Notes: generated by a model not told the origin, from the sequence alone. A DNA stretch of 64,000 nt from JAGVGT01 sp963807225 (GCA_963807225.1 CAWEAD010000008.1:620001-684000), one strand, 5' to 3'. Shown: positions 35,259 through 45,286, counted from the stretch's first letter. Numbers and translations are program-made.

Positions 35259-36579
35259 ATGAGTCGAAAACAGACGCTGGTCGGCATCGTTTCCCTGCTT
35301 GTTCTGCTTCTGGTTCTTCTGTTTCTGGGCTTGGGGCAGCAGCGCGCCGCCCGGCAGCAGGCCGAACTGACGACATCCTCGGAAAAACTCCTTTTCCAGT
35401 ATGCCATCCTCCGCGAACATCTGATTGACTCGATCCTCACCGGTCAGTATGCCAACCTGGCTTCCATGGCCGGGGAAATGGAGAATTTCCGGCAGAACCT
35501 GACCGCCTTGGTGGATGGTGATGCCTTGGAGCCCGGCTCCCGGCTAACTTTTTTGAACCAGATCGATCTCGCCGGACTGATCCTGCTGTCTGCGGGAAAC
35601 GGCTGGCGGCGGCGCCGACCAGGAAAAGCTGCGGCAGCTGCAACGGGAAACCCGGCTTCTGGGAGAGCGATTGCTTCTTCTCGACCGGATGGTGGGCGAG
35701 CGGGCTCGGCAGAGCCTGGTTTCCCTTCAAGCCGTAATCATTGGCATCCTGGCCCTGGCGGTCTGTGCCCTGGTGGCGGGACTGCTCATCTTTTCCCGGC
35801 GGATGGGTCGAAACAAGCCGATCCCCCGGACCGGCCGGCCAGATCTTTTCCGTGCCTCGCAGCTGGCCGCCCTGGGTGAACTGACCGGCGAGGTGGCCCA
35901 TGAAATCAATGACCTCAGCAACGGGGTGATCAATTACGCCCAGTTGCTGGCCGATCAACTGGCCGATTGCGGAACCCGGGTTGAGGCGGAGAAGATGCTG
36001 GGGCAGATCATCGGCGCCGGTGAAAGGATCGGTGCCATTGCCGCCGAAATCCTGGCCTGCAGTGAAAGTCGCGATCAGGGGCGGCAAGGGTTGGAGTTAA
36101 GTCGGATAGTCGCCGATGTCCTGGCCCTGCTTAAGAATCGCTTTCGCCGCCAGGGGATCACCGTGGCCCGAGATCTGCCGGACGACCTGCCGGCCATCAC
36201 CGGAAACCGGCGGCAACTGCAGCAGCTCTTCGTCAACTTGCTGCTCAATGCCCAGCAGGCCCTCGACCGGCGTTATCCGGGCCCGGACGAGAACAAGAGG
36301 CTGGACATCGGCATAGAGGCCGTTGCCGATGATGACGGCGAGTGGTTGCGCACCGTTATCGTCGATTATGGCTGCGGCATGAGTCCCGAGATCTTGAGAC
36401 AGGTGGTAGAACCGGATTTCTCCGAAACCGGCGGCCCGGGCCGCGGCCTAGGACTGCGGGTCTGCCGGGAGATTGTGGTGGAGCATGGCGGGCGGCTTGA
36501 GATCACCAGCCAGGCCGGTGATCATACCCGGGTCACCGTCGATCTGCCCCGGTCGGCCGTCGCCTCGGATAAGTCCTGA
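35259..36579 (+). pseudogene. Sensor histidine kinase, split by one frameshift
   Basis: The first piece (35259 to about 35600) has an N-terminal helix VGIVSLLVLLLVLLFLGLG and a short periplasmic sensor. The rest, in the +1 frame, begins EKLRQLQRETRLLGERLLLLDR and has a second helix, HisKA with VAHEINDLSNGVINYAQ, and HATPase_c with LFVNLLLNAQQAL, DYGCGMS and GRGLGLRVC. The break lies at about 35590-35625 in a G/C-rich stretch, and one base would restore a single protein of about 440 residues. Its HisKA block closely resembles that of the kinase at 36642-38675. It probably belongs to the oxidoreductase operon and signals to the activator at 27.4 kb. Confidence 0.75.
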
Positions 36580-36641
36580 GTTCCGCTAATTCATTCCCAG
36601 GCCGGCCCCTTTACCCGTCGTCGGCCTCCCCGCCTGATCCA

Positions 36642-38675
36642 TCAACTCTCTTCTTCATCTCTTACAAGGGGCAGGTCCACGGTTACGGTCGTGTGGTCAC
36701 CGGGTTTGCTTTCCAAGTGGATGAAGCCGTGGTGTCGGTGCACCAGATCGCGGCTGATGCTCAAACCCAGGCCGGTGCCCCGGCCGGCCGGTTTGGTGCT
36801 GAACATGGAGTCGAAAACGTGACCGATGAACTTGGGGTCGATGCCGGAGCCGTGATCGGTGACGGTGGTGCGGATGATCTGGTCCTGGCCGAAGAGGACC
36901 ACCCTGGAGGAGATCTCGATGGTCTTGCGGGGATCCAGAGTGGGGAACCTTTCGTTTAAAGCATAACGGGCGTTGCTGAAAATGTTGAGAAAGACCTGTT
37001 GCAGCTGCTGCGGGTTGCCCCGCAGAGTCGGCAACTCTTCGGGGATGTCGATGACTGGAGTTATCCCTTCCTTGACCAGCTGATGTTTGATCAGGCTGAC
37101 CGAGTCGTCGATGATTTCCTTCAGGCTGATGTCGTCGATCTTCTCGTCGCGCTGGCGGGCGAAATCCAACAGGTTGCGGACGATGCCGGCCACCCGGTCG
37201 CTCTCCTTGATGATTCTTTTCAGCAGGTCATTCTCTTCATCAGTACTTGATCCCTCCAGCATGTCCTGGAGAACCTGGGCGTAGTTGATCACCCCGTTGA
37301 TGGGATTGTTGATTTCATGCGCCACCCCGGCGGCCAGCTCGCCGATGGCGGCCAGTTTGGCGGCCTGCATGCCCTCGGCCTTGCGGATCTTCTCCTCGGT
37401 GATATCTCGAACTATGACGATGAAAAACATCTTGGGACCGAACTGCATCTGGCTGATTGACATTTCCAAAGGAAATGGGGTGCCGTCCTTGCGTATTCCC
37501 TCTACTTCGTGATGTCGGCCCAGTTGGATCCGGAATCCGGCCGGCGAGGTTTCCGGTCCCGGCCCCAGCAGTTCCGGAACCAGAAGCGATAGGTGCCGAC
37601 CCCGCAGATCCGCGGGTTGAAATTCGAACATCATGCTGGCTGTGTTGTTCAGGGACTCGATGATGCCGTCTTCTTCGGTGATGATCAGTCCGTCGAACAT
37701 GTTGTCGATGATTGAAAGGGTTTTGGCCTCGGCCTCTTCCCGCTCGCTGATGGCCAGATGAATGCGGTTCGAGCCCAGGAAGATTCCGAGCAAACCCAGA
37801 ATCCAAAGACCAACGTGGCCCAGGGTATAGGTGGACATGTCCTTGCGGGCCAATTCGTTCAGGTGGGTCATGGGGATCGAAACGCTGATCCCGCCCCGGA
37901 TGTCGCCCACTTCATAGCCTTGTTGGGCATGACATTTCAGGCAGCCCTCTTCGGTGACCATCGGCCGCATCAGGCGCAGGTAAGGACGGCCGCCGATATC
38001 CTCGATACTGCTGACCTCCTCGACCCCCGTCTCGAACTTCTCCAGGGCTTGCCGCTCCCAGGGATCGGCGGCATTCTGGGCCCGGATCGGATCGAGGCTG
38101 GTGATGTGGCCCAGCACCCCGTGAGCGGTAGTCTGCAGTTCATAAACCTGGCGGATCATGTACTCGGGATTGACCAGGGTCAGCTTGAGACCGCGGGTGG
38201 TTTCCACCTTGTACTCGGGAATATGGCTGAGATAAGGGTTAGGTTTGGTATTTGGGGTGATCGGTACAAATACTCCTTTGTGGTCGGTGGCCCAGCGATA
38301 ATAGTTGAGATCCTTTTCGTATACCGTTCTGGCTTCCTGCAGGGCGATCTCGACCTTGGTCTCTTGTCCACCGTGGATATCGCTGGCCAGGGAGGAAAAG
38401 ATGATCGCCGTCCAGATCGCCGCCATGAACCAGACCAGAGGCGCCAGCCGGGTCGAGGTGCTGATCCTGTTGCTGTGGTTGTAGTTGATTTCCAGCATGG
38501 TACAGATAATGGTGGCCAGGAAGGCCATCATGCCGCCGACAATGAAATGTTCGAGGTTGAAATAGGGGATGTCGGGATGGATGACCGAGTCGGTCAGGGC
38601 ATTGACGTTAGCCATCAGGACGATGATGAAGATGTAGATCGGAATCCTGAGCAAGGTGGAGATTCTGATTTTCAC
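36642..38675 (-). CDS. Heme-motif (DUF3365) PAS sensor histidine kinase
   Basis: About 677 residues. Three N-terminal helices precede a periplasmic Tll0287-like/DUF3365 domain with a c-type heme motif, CLKCH, in EEGCLKCHAQQGYEVGDIRGG. Then come a further helix, a PAS domain (SIIDNMFDGLIITEEDGIIESLNN), HisKA with GVAHEINNPINGVINYAQ, and HATPase_c with FLNIFSNARYAL, DHGSGIDP and GRGTGLGLSI. It should sense redox state or a small ligand through heme and phosphorylate a regulator, likely that at 27.4 kb. GTG 38675 is chosen as the start because the upstream TTG at 38744 is the -35 box of a good promoter. Confidence 0.88.
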   Translation of the reverse strand: MKIRISTLLRIPIYIFIIVLMANVNALTDSVIHPDIPYFNLEHFIVGGMMAFLATIICTMLEINYNHSNRISTSTRLAPLVWFMAAIWTAIIFSSLASDIHGGQETKVEIALQEARTVYEKDLNYYRWATDHKGVFVPITPNTKPNPYLSHIPEYKVETTRGLKLTLVNPEYMIRQVYELQTTAHGVLGHITSLDPIRAQNAADPWERQALEKFETGVEEVSSIEDIGGRPYLRLMRPMVTEEGCLKCHAQQGYEVGDIRGGISVSIPMTHLNELARKDMSTYTLGHVGLWILGLLGIFLGSNRIHLAISEREEAEAKTLSIIDNMFDGLIITEEDGIIESLNNTASMMFEFQPADLRGRHLSLLVPELLGPGPETSPAGFRIQLGRHHEVEGIRKDGTPFPLEMSISQMQFGPKMFFIVIVRDITEEKIRKAEGMQAAKLAAIGELAAGVAHEINNPINGVINYAQVLQDMLEGSSTDEENDLLKRIIKESDRVAGIVRNLLDFARQRDEKIDDISLKEIIDDSVSLIKHQLVKEGITPVIDIPEELPTLRGNPQQLQQVFLNIFSNARYALNERFPTLDPRKTIEISSRVVLFGQDQIIRTTVTDHGSGIDPKFIGHVFDSMFSTKPAGRGTGLGLSISRDLVHRHHGFIHLESKPGDHTTVTVDLPLVRDEEES

Positions 38676-38715
38676 TGGTCTTATCCCGGGATATTGGTTG
38701 GGTCGAATACCTGTA

Positions 38716-38744
38716 TTAAAGGGCGGAAGACGCGGTTTTGTCAA
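38716..38744 (-). promoter_or_regulatory. Sigma70-type promoter of the heme-motif kinase gene
   Basis: On the minus strand TTGACA (38744-38739) and TTTAAT (38721-38716) are exactly 17 bases apart. The start point would be near 38709, about 34 bases before the GTG codon. So the kinase is probably made constitutively, unlike the sigma54-driven genes it may control. Confidence 0.65.
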
Positions 38745-38847
38745 GTTAAACGGAATACACAGGTTTCGATATTCAATGAATTGTCGTTTGGGGAGAGGTC
38801 GTCAAAGGCCCGGTGAAAAGCCGGGGTGCCAAGGGATCTGGCCTAGG

Positions 38848-39730
38848 TTACTCCGGTGTCCGGGTCGCCTCCAGGATCAGCAGATCGCCGATCCTGACAT
38901 CTTCGGGGCGAAGTCCGGCCTTGGCGGCGGCATGTTTCGCCACCACCGGACATTTGACCAGGAGCAGGAAGAAGAGGGGAGCGGCGATTTCCGAGAGGGT
39001 TTCGAAGTTTCCCTGACCCTTGCTGATAATCAGATCGGCAGCCCGAAATTCCGCTCGGAATTCCGGGCTGCAGGCGGACAGCGGGGTGCCGGGGCAGCCG
39101 GTGCCGTTGTCGATCAGGCGGCAGATCCGGTCCAGGCCGCAGGTTACGGCATCATCATACAGGGCGTCGTTGATGATCGGCCGGCGCTTGACCGCCAGGG
39201 TTACCGGTTTGGAGAGCTGTTCGATGAAGATCCGGTCGAAGACCAGTTCCCCGCAGTTGTCGGCCAGGTAGAGGATGTGTTCGGCCCGGGCCAGCCGCTC
39301 CCTAAAGTTCTCGAAATGGTCGACTGCCGGTTTTTTATTCAGGCAGCCGGCGATGGTCCCGGTCAGGTCGAAATTCTGTTGAGCTCCGTAATCGATGATG
39401 TTGCCGGCGATGCTCAAGCGGGCCGCGGTACGGAGGGGATCGTCTGATTCTGACACCAGACTACGCAGGCGGGGCAGCAGTTTCAGGGCGACACTGTTGC
39501 TCTCGCGTTTGATGATGGCGAAAGGATCGGAGTTGCCGCTCAAGTCGGCGATCAAGTCGTATATTGGCACGGCGTTTTCCGGGGGCGAGAGGCGGAGATC
39601 CAATTTGGCCAGCAGGGGCTCGGCATCTCCGGAGGATTTCTTCCACCAACTCCGGCCCAGCCCCGGCCAGTTCGGCGGCGTGGCGGATCTGGCGGCGGAA
39701 ACAGGGCTGGCAGTCGGGCGAAGTGCGCAT
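38848..39730 (-). pseudogene. DUF89 damage-control phosphatase-like protein, frameshifted
   Basis: The C-terminal 250 residues carry the DUF89/ARMT1 pattern: NSDPFAIIKRESNSVAL, SIAGNIIDYGAQQNFDL, EHILYLADNCGELVFDRIFIEQL and ADLIISKGQGNFETLSE with the metal-binding Asp and Asn. The true N-terminus is in another frame: RTSPDCQPCFRRQIRHAAELAG then PELVEEILR, from an ATG at 39730. The frames join if one base is dropped near 39625 (CTCCGGAGATGCC read as LR-DA). DUF89 enzymes are metal-dependent phosphatases of damaged phosphosugars. A single indel means either a recent lesion or a sequence error. Confidence 0.75.
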
Positions 39731-39884
39731 GGTGGTTCGGAGGGCATAGATGAATTGGAACTTATTGATCTTGGCAGGGTGATGCCCAGGGTGATCTTCA
39801 GCAATTGGGCGGCCAATATTTAATACATCTCCACCGTCGATCCTGCAAGCGGGAAACCTTGGCTCGACCACGGTTCTCTTCGGG

Positions 39885-41195
39885 CTATTTTTTCCGAAAT
39901 TCGGCGTACATCTTGCGGGCGCACTCCGGGCAGTAGCTGTGACTGAACTCGGCCTCCGAATGATCCCTGATGTATATCTCCAGCTGGTCCCATTCGCCGC
40001 TTTCGTTGCGGATCTTCTTACAGCAGGAGCAGATCGGCAGAAAACCGCTCAGGACCTTGACCTCCTCCCGGGTTGCGGCCAGCATCCTTTTCTGTTCCCG
40101 GCTCAATTCCTCAAGTTGGTCGCGTTTTTTGGCCAGCTGTTCAGCCGTCTCCCGGTGCCGGTCGACCTCCTGGTCCAGAGAATCCATCGATTGTTGCAGG
40201 TTATGCTCGATACTGCCGAGGTAGAGGGTAAAGAGGGCGTAAAAGATCAAGGCGACCAGGAGACTGAGCGGCAGCAGGAGCAGGAACAGGTTGCGGCTGG
40301 AAGAAATGGAACTGTAGTCGGCGAAGGCGAAGATTTCTCCCACCTCGTTGCCGGCGGCATCGATCAGGGGAATGGCGCCGCCCCGGTAAACCCGATGGTC
40401 GAGGGCGGCGTTGAACAGATTTTTGTCGTGACTGGCGAAGTGGTCGGAGATTTGTTGCCCCAGCGCCGGCGGCAGCTGTCGGAAGGTACTGGAAACGACG
40501 ACGAAATCGGAAAAAGAATCCCAGTCGCCGTTCTTATCCAACATCTTCTCGCCTTCCTCCCAAAGCTGGTGATTCAGGAATTTCTTGTCGACTGTGAAGA
40601 CCAGTTGCAGGTTGAGAATATGTTTGAGAATCGGGGTGATCTTATCGATTTCCTTGCCGAGTTCGATGAAACCGATCAACTTGCCGTCGACCCGCCAGGG
40701 TTGTACCAGCCTCAGGGTCAGGGTGCCCAGCGGGCCGAGTTCCACGCCGTAAGCCGGGGACTCCAGATGGGCGGCCTGGTCCAAGGTGTAGCGGTTGATC
40801 AGGTCGTCATATCGTCCGGGGTTGTGCACCCGCAGGAAACAGGTCTTGTTCGGGCGGAGAAAATAGAAGTGGGTGATTTCATGACGAGTTTCGATCTCTT
40901 TGAAAATAGGTCCGGCCTGTTTCAGTAGTTCCGCCCGATTGCCGCTCAGGAAGGGGGCCTGGAGGTTTGCCAATTCGCGATAATTGCTGGTCAGGCTCCA
41001 GAGAACCTCGGCCTCGACCTTAAGCAATTCCCTGTAGAGTTGCCGGGCGTTTACGATGCGCTCTTCGATGTCGGAGTCCAGGGAGTGTTTCTGGATCAGG
41101 TAGGTGGCGGTAAATCCCAGAATAAAGAGGGCAAGAAAAGTTAGGCCCAGGGGTAACAATACCTTGGAACGCAAGCGGATTAATCGAGCGGTCAT
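39885..41195 (-). CDS. Double-Cache membrane sensor with C-terminal cysteine domain
   Basis: 436 residues: a first helix (VLLPLGLTFLALFILGFTATYLI), a periplasmic double-Cache-type domain (about 35-300, with HFYFLRPNKTCFLRVHNP and LVQPWRVDGKLIGFIELGKEID), a second helix (FLLLLPLSLLVALIFYALFTLYL), a coiled-coil, and a C-terminal domain LPICSCCKKIRNESGEWDQLE..YCPECARKMY. This small cysteine module, CXXC..CXXC-like, ends many Geobacter-type sensors and probably binds a metal. No kinase, cyclase or methyl-accepting domain follows, so the output route is unknown. Confidence 0.8.
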   Translation of the reverse strand: MTARLIRLRSKVLLPLGLTFLALFILGFTATYLIQKHSLDSDIEERIVNARQLYRELLKVEAEVLWSLTSNYRELANLQAPFLSGNRAELLKQAGPIFKEIETRHEITHFYFLRPNKTCFLRVHNPGRYDDLINRYTLDQAAHLESPAYGVELGPLGTLTLRLVQPWRVDGKLIGFIELGKEIDKITPILKHILNLQLVFTVDKKFLNHQLWEEGEKMLDKNGDWDSFSDFVVVSSTFRQLPPALGQQISDHFASHDKNLFNAALDHRVYRGGAIPLIDAAGNEVGEIFAFADYSSISSSRNLFLLLLPLSLLVALIFYALFTLYLGSIEHNLQQSMDSLDQEVDRHRETAEQLAKKRDQLEELSREQKRMLAATREEVKVLSGFLPICSCCKKIRNESGEWDQLEIYIRDHSEAEFSHSYCPECARKMYAEFRKK

Positions 41196-41377
41196 GGTTC
41201 ACCCTCCCTGTAATCAGGAGCACGTCGTTAGTTCGCGCCTCAAGTGCCCGGGCTCTGTTGAATCCCCCTGCCGAGTTATGCGATCATTATATATGCGGCG
41301 TCTTCCCGAATACAACCGGTACCTCAAAAAATCGCCTAATTTCAAGGAGAGCCTTGATTGCCGGGGGATATTTTTAA

Positions 41378-41406
41378 TTGACAAGGAGTGGCGGGCTTTT
41401 TATTAA
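41378..41406 (+). promoter_or_regulatory. Sigma70-type promoter of acnB
   Basis: TTGACA (41378-41383) and TATTAA (41401-41406) with a 17-base spacer. Start point about 41413, 67 bases before acnB. Confidence 0.65.
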
Positions 41407-41479
41407 GGGTAGCTTCACCGCCTTTTATCAACCGTTCGGGCTCCGCGGCCCGACTCTTTAAGCAAAGGAATCCTGGATC

Positions 41480-44011
41480 ATGATCGACAGCTATCGCCTA
41501 CATGTGGAGGAACGGCGCGCGGCCGGCTTGCCGCCGTTGCCGCTGAACGCCAAGCAGACCGGGGAGCTGATCGCATTGCTGGCCGCGCCGTCGGGCGGAG
41601 AGGGCGGGTTTCTGCTCGAACTCCTGACCCACCGGGTGCCGCCTGGGGTGGACGAAGCGGCCCGGATCAAGGCCGATTTCCTGGCCCGGGTGGCCCGGGG
41701 CGAGGTAGCCGTGGCGGGCCTCGACCGGCAGCGGGCGGTCTTTCTGCTCGGCACCATGCTGGGCGGTTACAACATCAAGCCACTGCTGGCGGCACTGGAC
41801 GACGAAGCCACCGCGGAAGTGGCAGCCGAAGCTCTGTCCCGGACCATCCTGGTTTATGACGCCTATAAAGAGGTAGCGGCCAGGGCCGGCAGTAATCCCC
41901 GGGCCCAAAAAGTCCTTGATTCCTGGGGGGCGGCCGAATGGTTTACCAAACGGGCGGAGTTGGCCGAGGAGATCACGGTCACCGTCTTCAAAGTTGACGG
42001 GGAAACCAATACCGACGACTTCTCCCCGGCTTCCGAGGCCTGGAGCCGGCCGGATATCCCCCTGCACGCCCAGGCCATGCTGTGCAGCAAGATGCCCGAT
42101 GGTTTGCGAAAGATCGAGGAGCTGAAGAAACTGGGGCATCCCATCGCCTTTGTCGGCGATGTGGTCGGGACCGGTTCGTCGCGCAAGTCGGCAATCAACT
42201 CGGTGCTCTGGTATATCGGCAACGACATTCCTTATGTGCCCAACAAGCGACAGGGTGGGGTGATACTGGGTGGTAAGATCGCCCCGATCTTCTTCAATAC
42301 CGCCGAGGATTCCGGCGCCTTGCCCATCGAGTGCGAAGTGGACAAGCTGGAAATGGGCCAGGTGGTGCGCATTCTGACCCGGGAAGGCAAGATCGTCGAC
42401 CTTGAGGGAAGGGTGCTGGCCACCTTCAACCTGAAACCCGCGACCCTGGCCGACGAAGTCCGGGCCGGCGGCCGCATCCCGTTGATTATCGGCCGGGGTC
42501 TGACCGACCAGGTCAGGACGCTTCTGGGGCTTGCCCCCAGCCAGGTCTTCGTCCGCCCGACGCCGCCCCCCGATACCGGCAGGGGCTACACCCTGGCCCA
42601 GAAGATCGTCGGCAAGGCCTGCGGTCTGAACGGCGTCCGGCCCGGCGCCTATTGCGAACCGAGGATGAGTACGGTCGGCTCCCAGGACACCACCGGGGCC
42701 ATGACTCGCGATGAGTTGAAGGAACTGGCCTGCCTCGGTTTTTCAGCCGATCTGGTGATGCAGAGTTTCTGCCATACCGCCGCTTACCCGAAACCGGTCG
42801 ATATCAAACTGCAACGCGAGCTGCCTTCCTTCTTCGAAAGCCGTGGTGGCGTGGCATTGCGCCCCCGGGACGGGGTTATTCATTCCTGGCTCAACCACAT
42901 GGTCCTGCCCGACACGGTCGGCACCGGCGGTGACTCCCATACCCGCTTTCCCATCGGCATCAGCTTCCCGGCCGGCTCCGGCCTGGTGGCTTTCGGCGCC
43001 TCGATGGGCATGATGCCCCTCGATATGCCGGAATCGGTCCTGGTCCGCTTCAAGGGCGAGCCGCAGCCCGGCGTCACCTTGCGTGATCTGGTCAACGCCA
43101 TTCCCTATGTCGCTATCCAGCGCGGCTTGCTCACCGTCGGCAAGACCGGCAAGAAGAACGTCTTTTCCGGTAGGATCCTGGAGATCGAGGGCTTGCCCGA
43201 GCTCAAGGTCGAACAGGCCTTCGAGCTGTCTGACGCCTCGGCCGAGCGTTCCGCTGCCGCCTGTACGGTGAGATTGAATAAGGAGCCGGTCATCGAGTTC
43301 ATCCGCTCCAACGTGGCGCTGTTGAAATGGATGATCGGCGAGGGCTATCGGGACGCCGACACCCTGGCCCGGCGTGTCGCGGCCATGGAGGATTGGTTGG
43401 CCAAGCCCGAGCTTTTATCTCCAGATATTGACGCCGAATACGCGGCGGTGTTGGAGATCGATCTGGCCGAGATCAGCGAACCGATTCTGGCCTGCCCTAA
43501 CGACCCCGACGACGTCAGGCTTCTTTCGCAGGTGGCCGGCACCGGGATCGACGAAGTTTTCATCGGCTCCTGCATGACCAATATCGGCCACTACCGTGCC
43601 GCCGCTAGACTGCTGGACGGGACGGGACAGGTGCCGGTTCGCTTGTGGATCGCGCCGCCCACCAAAATGGATGAAAAACAGCTGGTGGACGAGGGGTTCT
43701 ACGCCATTTTCGGCCGGGCCGGAGCCCGGACCGAGGTGCCGGGCTGTTCGCTCTGCATGGGCAACCAGGCCCGGGTGGCCCCCGGGACCACGGTCTTTTC
43801 CACCTCGACCCGCAACTTCCCGCAGCGGATGGGTGATGACACCAAGGTCTACCTGGGCTCCGGCGAATTGGCGGCAATCACCGCCAAACTTGGCAAACTG
43901 CCGACCATGGACGAGTATCGAGCGGAGATGGCCAGGATCGCCCCGGTCTCCGGCGAGATCTACCGCTACCTGAATTTCGACCGGCTGGAGGAATACGCTG
44001 CAACTAAGTAA
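41480..44011 (+). CDS. acnB: Aconitate hydratase B
   Basis: 843 residues, the normal AcnB length and domain order: an N-terminal HEAT-like domain, the swivel domain (FKVDGETNTDDFSPASEAW; GTGSSRKSAIN), then the cluster domains. Cluster ligands are seen in QSFCHTAAYPKP and PGCSLCMGNQAR. GGDSHTRFPIG and GSCMTNIGHYRAAA are the substrate loops. It interconverts citrate and isocitrate in the TCA cycle and can act on 2-methylisocitrate. The [4Fe-4S] cluster fits the iron-sulfur-rich metabolism of this genome. Start ATG with AAAGGA upstream. It is monocistronic, with its own promoter. Confidence 0.96.
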   Translation: MIDSYRLHVEERRAAGLPPLPLNAKQTGELIALLAAPSGGEGGFLLELLTHRVPPGVDEAARIKADFLARVARGEVAVAGLDRQRAVFLLGTMLGGYNIKPLLAALDDEATAEVAAEALSRTILVYDAYKEVAARAGSNPRAQKVLDSWGAAEWFTKRAELAEEITVTVFKVDGETNTDDFSPASEAWSRPDIPLHAQAMLCSKMPDGLRKIEELKKLGHPIAFVGDVVGTGSSRKSAINSVLWYIGNDIPYVPNKRQGGVILGGKIAPIFFNTAEDSGALPIECEVDKLEMGQVVRILTREGKIVDLEGRVLATFNLKPATLADEVRAGGRIPLIIGRGLTDQVRTLLGLAPSQVFVRPTPPPDTGRGYTLAQKIVGKACGLNGVRPGAYCEPRMSTVGSQDTTGAMTRDELKELACLGFSADLVMQSFCHTAAYPKPVDIKLQRELPSFFESRGGVALRPRDGVIHSWLNHMVLPDTVGTGGDSHTRFPIGISFPAGSGLVAFGASMGMMPLDMPESVLVRFKGEPQPGVTLRDLVNAIPYVAIQRGLLTVGKTGKKNVFSGRILEIEGLPELKVEQAFELSDASAERSAAACTVRLNKEPVIEFIRSNVALLKWMIGEGYRDADTLARRVAAMEDWLAKPELLSPDIDAEYAAVLEIDLAEISEPILACPNDPDDVRLLSQVAGTGIDEVFIGSCMTNIGHYRAAARLLDGTGQVPVRLWIAPPTKMDEKQLVDEGFYAIFGRAGARTEVPGCSLCMGNQARVAPGTTVFSTSTRNFPQRMGDDTKVYLGSGELAAITAKLGKLPTMDEYRAEMARIAPVSGEIYRYLNFDRLEEYAATK

Positions 44012-44300
44012 AAATGGCAGATAGTGACCAAGCCAAAAATCCCCGAAAGTCCGTATCGGAGGGAAATAGCAAGTGAATTGGTCGGGCCAGGACTTGATGA
44101 TTCGCCAAAAGACCTTTCTAACCAAGGGAATTGCAGAAGTCGCAGAAAAATAGAAGTGAATATGGCTCTCAATCAATCTCAGCTTGCCAACCTTAGCTGT
44201 CTAGCCGGGTATTTTCTTGAGAGCCGCTAAATTTAGGGCAACGGGTTGACTCTGTGAATTATGGTGATTCCCGGGTTTTTACGACTTTGTCAGGTGTTGC

Positions 44301-45224
44301 TTATTTTGCCCGGAAGACGTTGAACTTCTCCACCAGGTGATGCGGGTGATAGCTTTGTTTGGCTTGACGCAGCCCGGGGATGCCCAAGTCCTGTTCGCGG
44401 TTGACGAAAGTGAATTCCCGCAGGCAGTGTTGGGCGAACCATTGGTTGATCAGCTGGGCCAAACCCTGGATGCCCGGTATGGCCTTCTCGTAGTGACAGA
44501 CGGCCGTGTCGCGGTTCAACCGTTCGCCGACGGCGAAGGCCTCGACCTCCCCGCCGATCCTGATCAAGCCCCCGAATAGCTTAAATTCCCGGTAATGGCT
44601 CAGGGTTTCTTTCAGGGCGTTCCATTCTCCGATCAGGCCACTGTCCAGTTCACACTGGTGCGCATTGCACCAGCGGGATAAGAGCTCGCGGCATTGAACA
44701 AGGTTGTTTTCGCCGATCGGCTCGAAATGGCACTCGTAATTCTGCAGGCATTGCTTGACATGGTTTCGTTTGGCCGAATAGTTGCGGCCGGCAAGGGTGG
44801 CCAGATCCTCCACCCGGTAGACGTAGTCTGAGTTGTCGCGATCGGCGGCGACAGTATGGATTTTACGGTCTAAACCAGCGACACTGGCCGCGGTCTGACG
44901 ACTGGCTCCGACGACTTGTTCCCCCATCTGCGCCAGCACGGTTTCCAAGGGCATGGCGCCGACCGGAGGCCCGAAGATGGTCAGTCTGCCTTCAATCTCT
45001 TGCGGGGCTTGAATCAGAAAAACCAGGGTTTCATCGATTTCGCGGAGCCAGACCGGCCGTTTCAAACGCCAGGCATAGAGATTGGTAAAGGTCAGTTCCG
45101 AGATCTCCGGCGGATTGGCGGCCAGATAGCGGTTGACCAGAGGAGCGGCGTCAAGGTCCAGGGGTTGTAAGTCGGGCATATTTGCTGCTTTTCCGGCTAC
45201 GGCCGGCATGGAGGTTTCTTGCAT
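44301..45224 (-). CDS. DUF2156 (GNAT-like) protein
   Basis: 307 residues matching the DUF2156 C-terminal family of LPG-synthase/MprF-type transferases: ISELTFTNLYAWR near the start, NYSAKRNHVKQCLQNYE, then GGEVEAFAVGERLNRDTAVCHYEKA and INQWFAQHCLREFTFVNREQDLGIPGLRQAKQSYHP. The last block is the acyl-acceptor region conserved in the family. Membrane helices of MprF are absent, so it is a soluble stand-alone transferase of unknown substrate. The exact start is uncertain: 45224 is used, and Met codons at 45209 and 45179 are possible. It is divergent from ispH. Confidence 0.75.
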   Translation of the reverse strand: MQETSMPAVAGKAANMPDLQPLDLDAAPLVNRYLAANPPEISELTFTNLYAWRLKRPVWLREIDETLVFLIQAPQEIEGRLTIFGPPVGAMPLETVLAQMGEQVVGASRQTAASVAGLDRKIHTVAADRDNSDYVYRVEDLATLAGRNYSAKRNHVKQCLQNYECHFEPIGENNLVQCRELLSRWCNAHQCELDSGLIGEWNALKETLSHYREFKLFGGLIRIGGEVEAFAVGERLNRDTAVCHYEKAIPGIQGLAQLINQWFAQHCLREFTFVNREQDLGIPGLRQAKQSYHPHHLVEKFNVFRAK

Positions 45225-45286
45225 TAAAATCCAGAATGGTTAATATGCTGGACTCGTAATTCTATAGGATTCTAGCTGATCAATCG

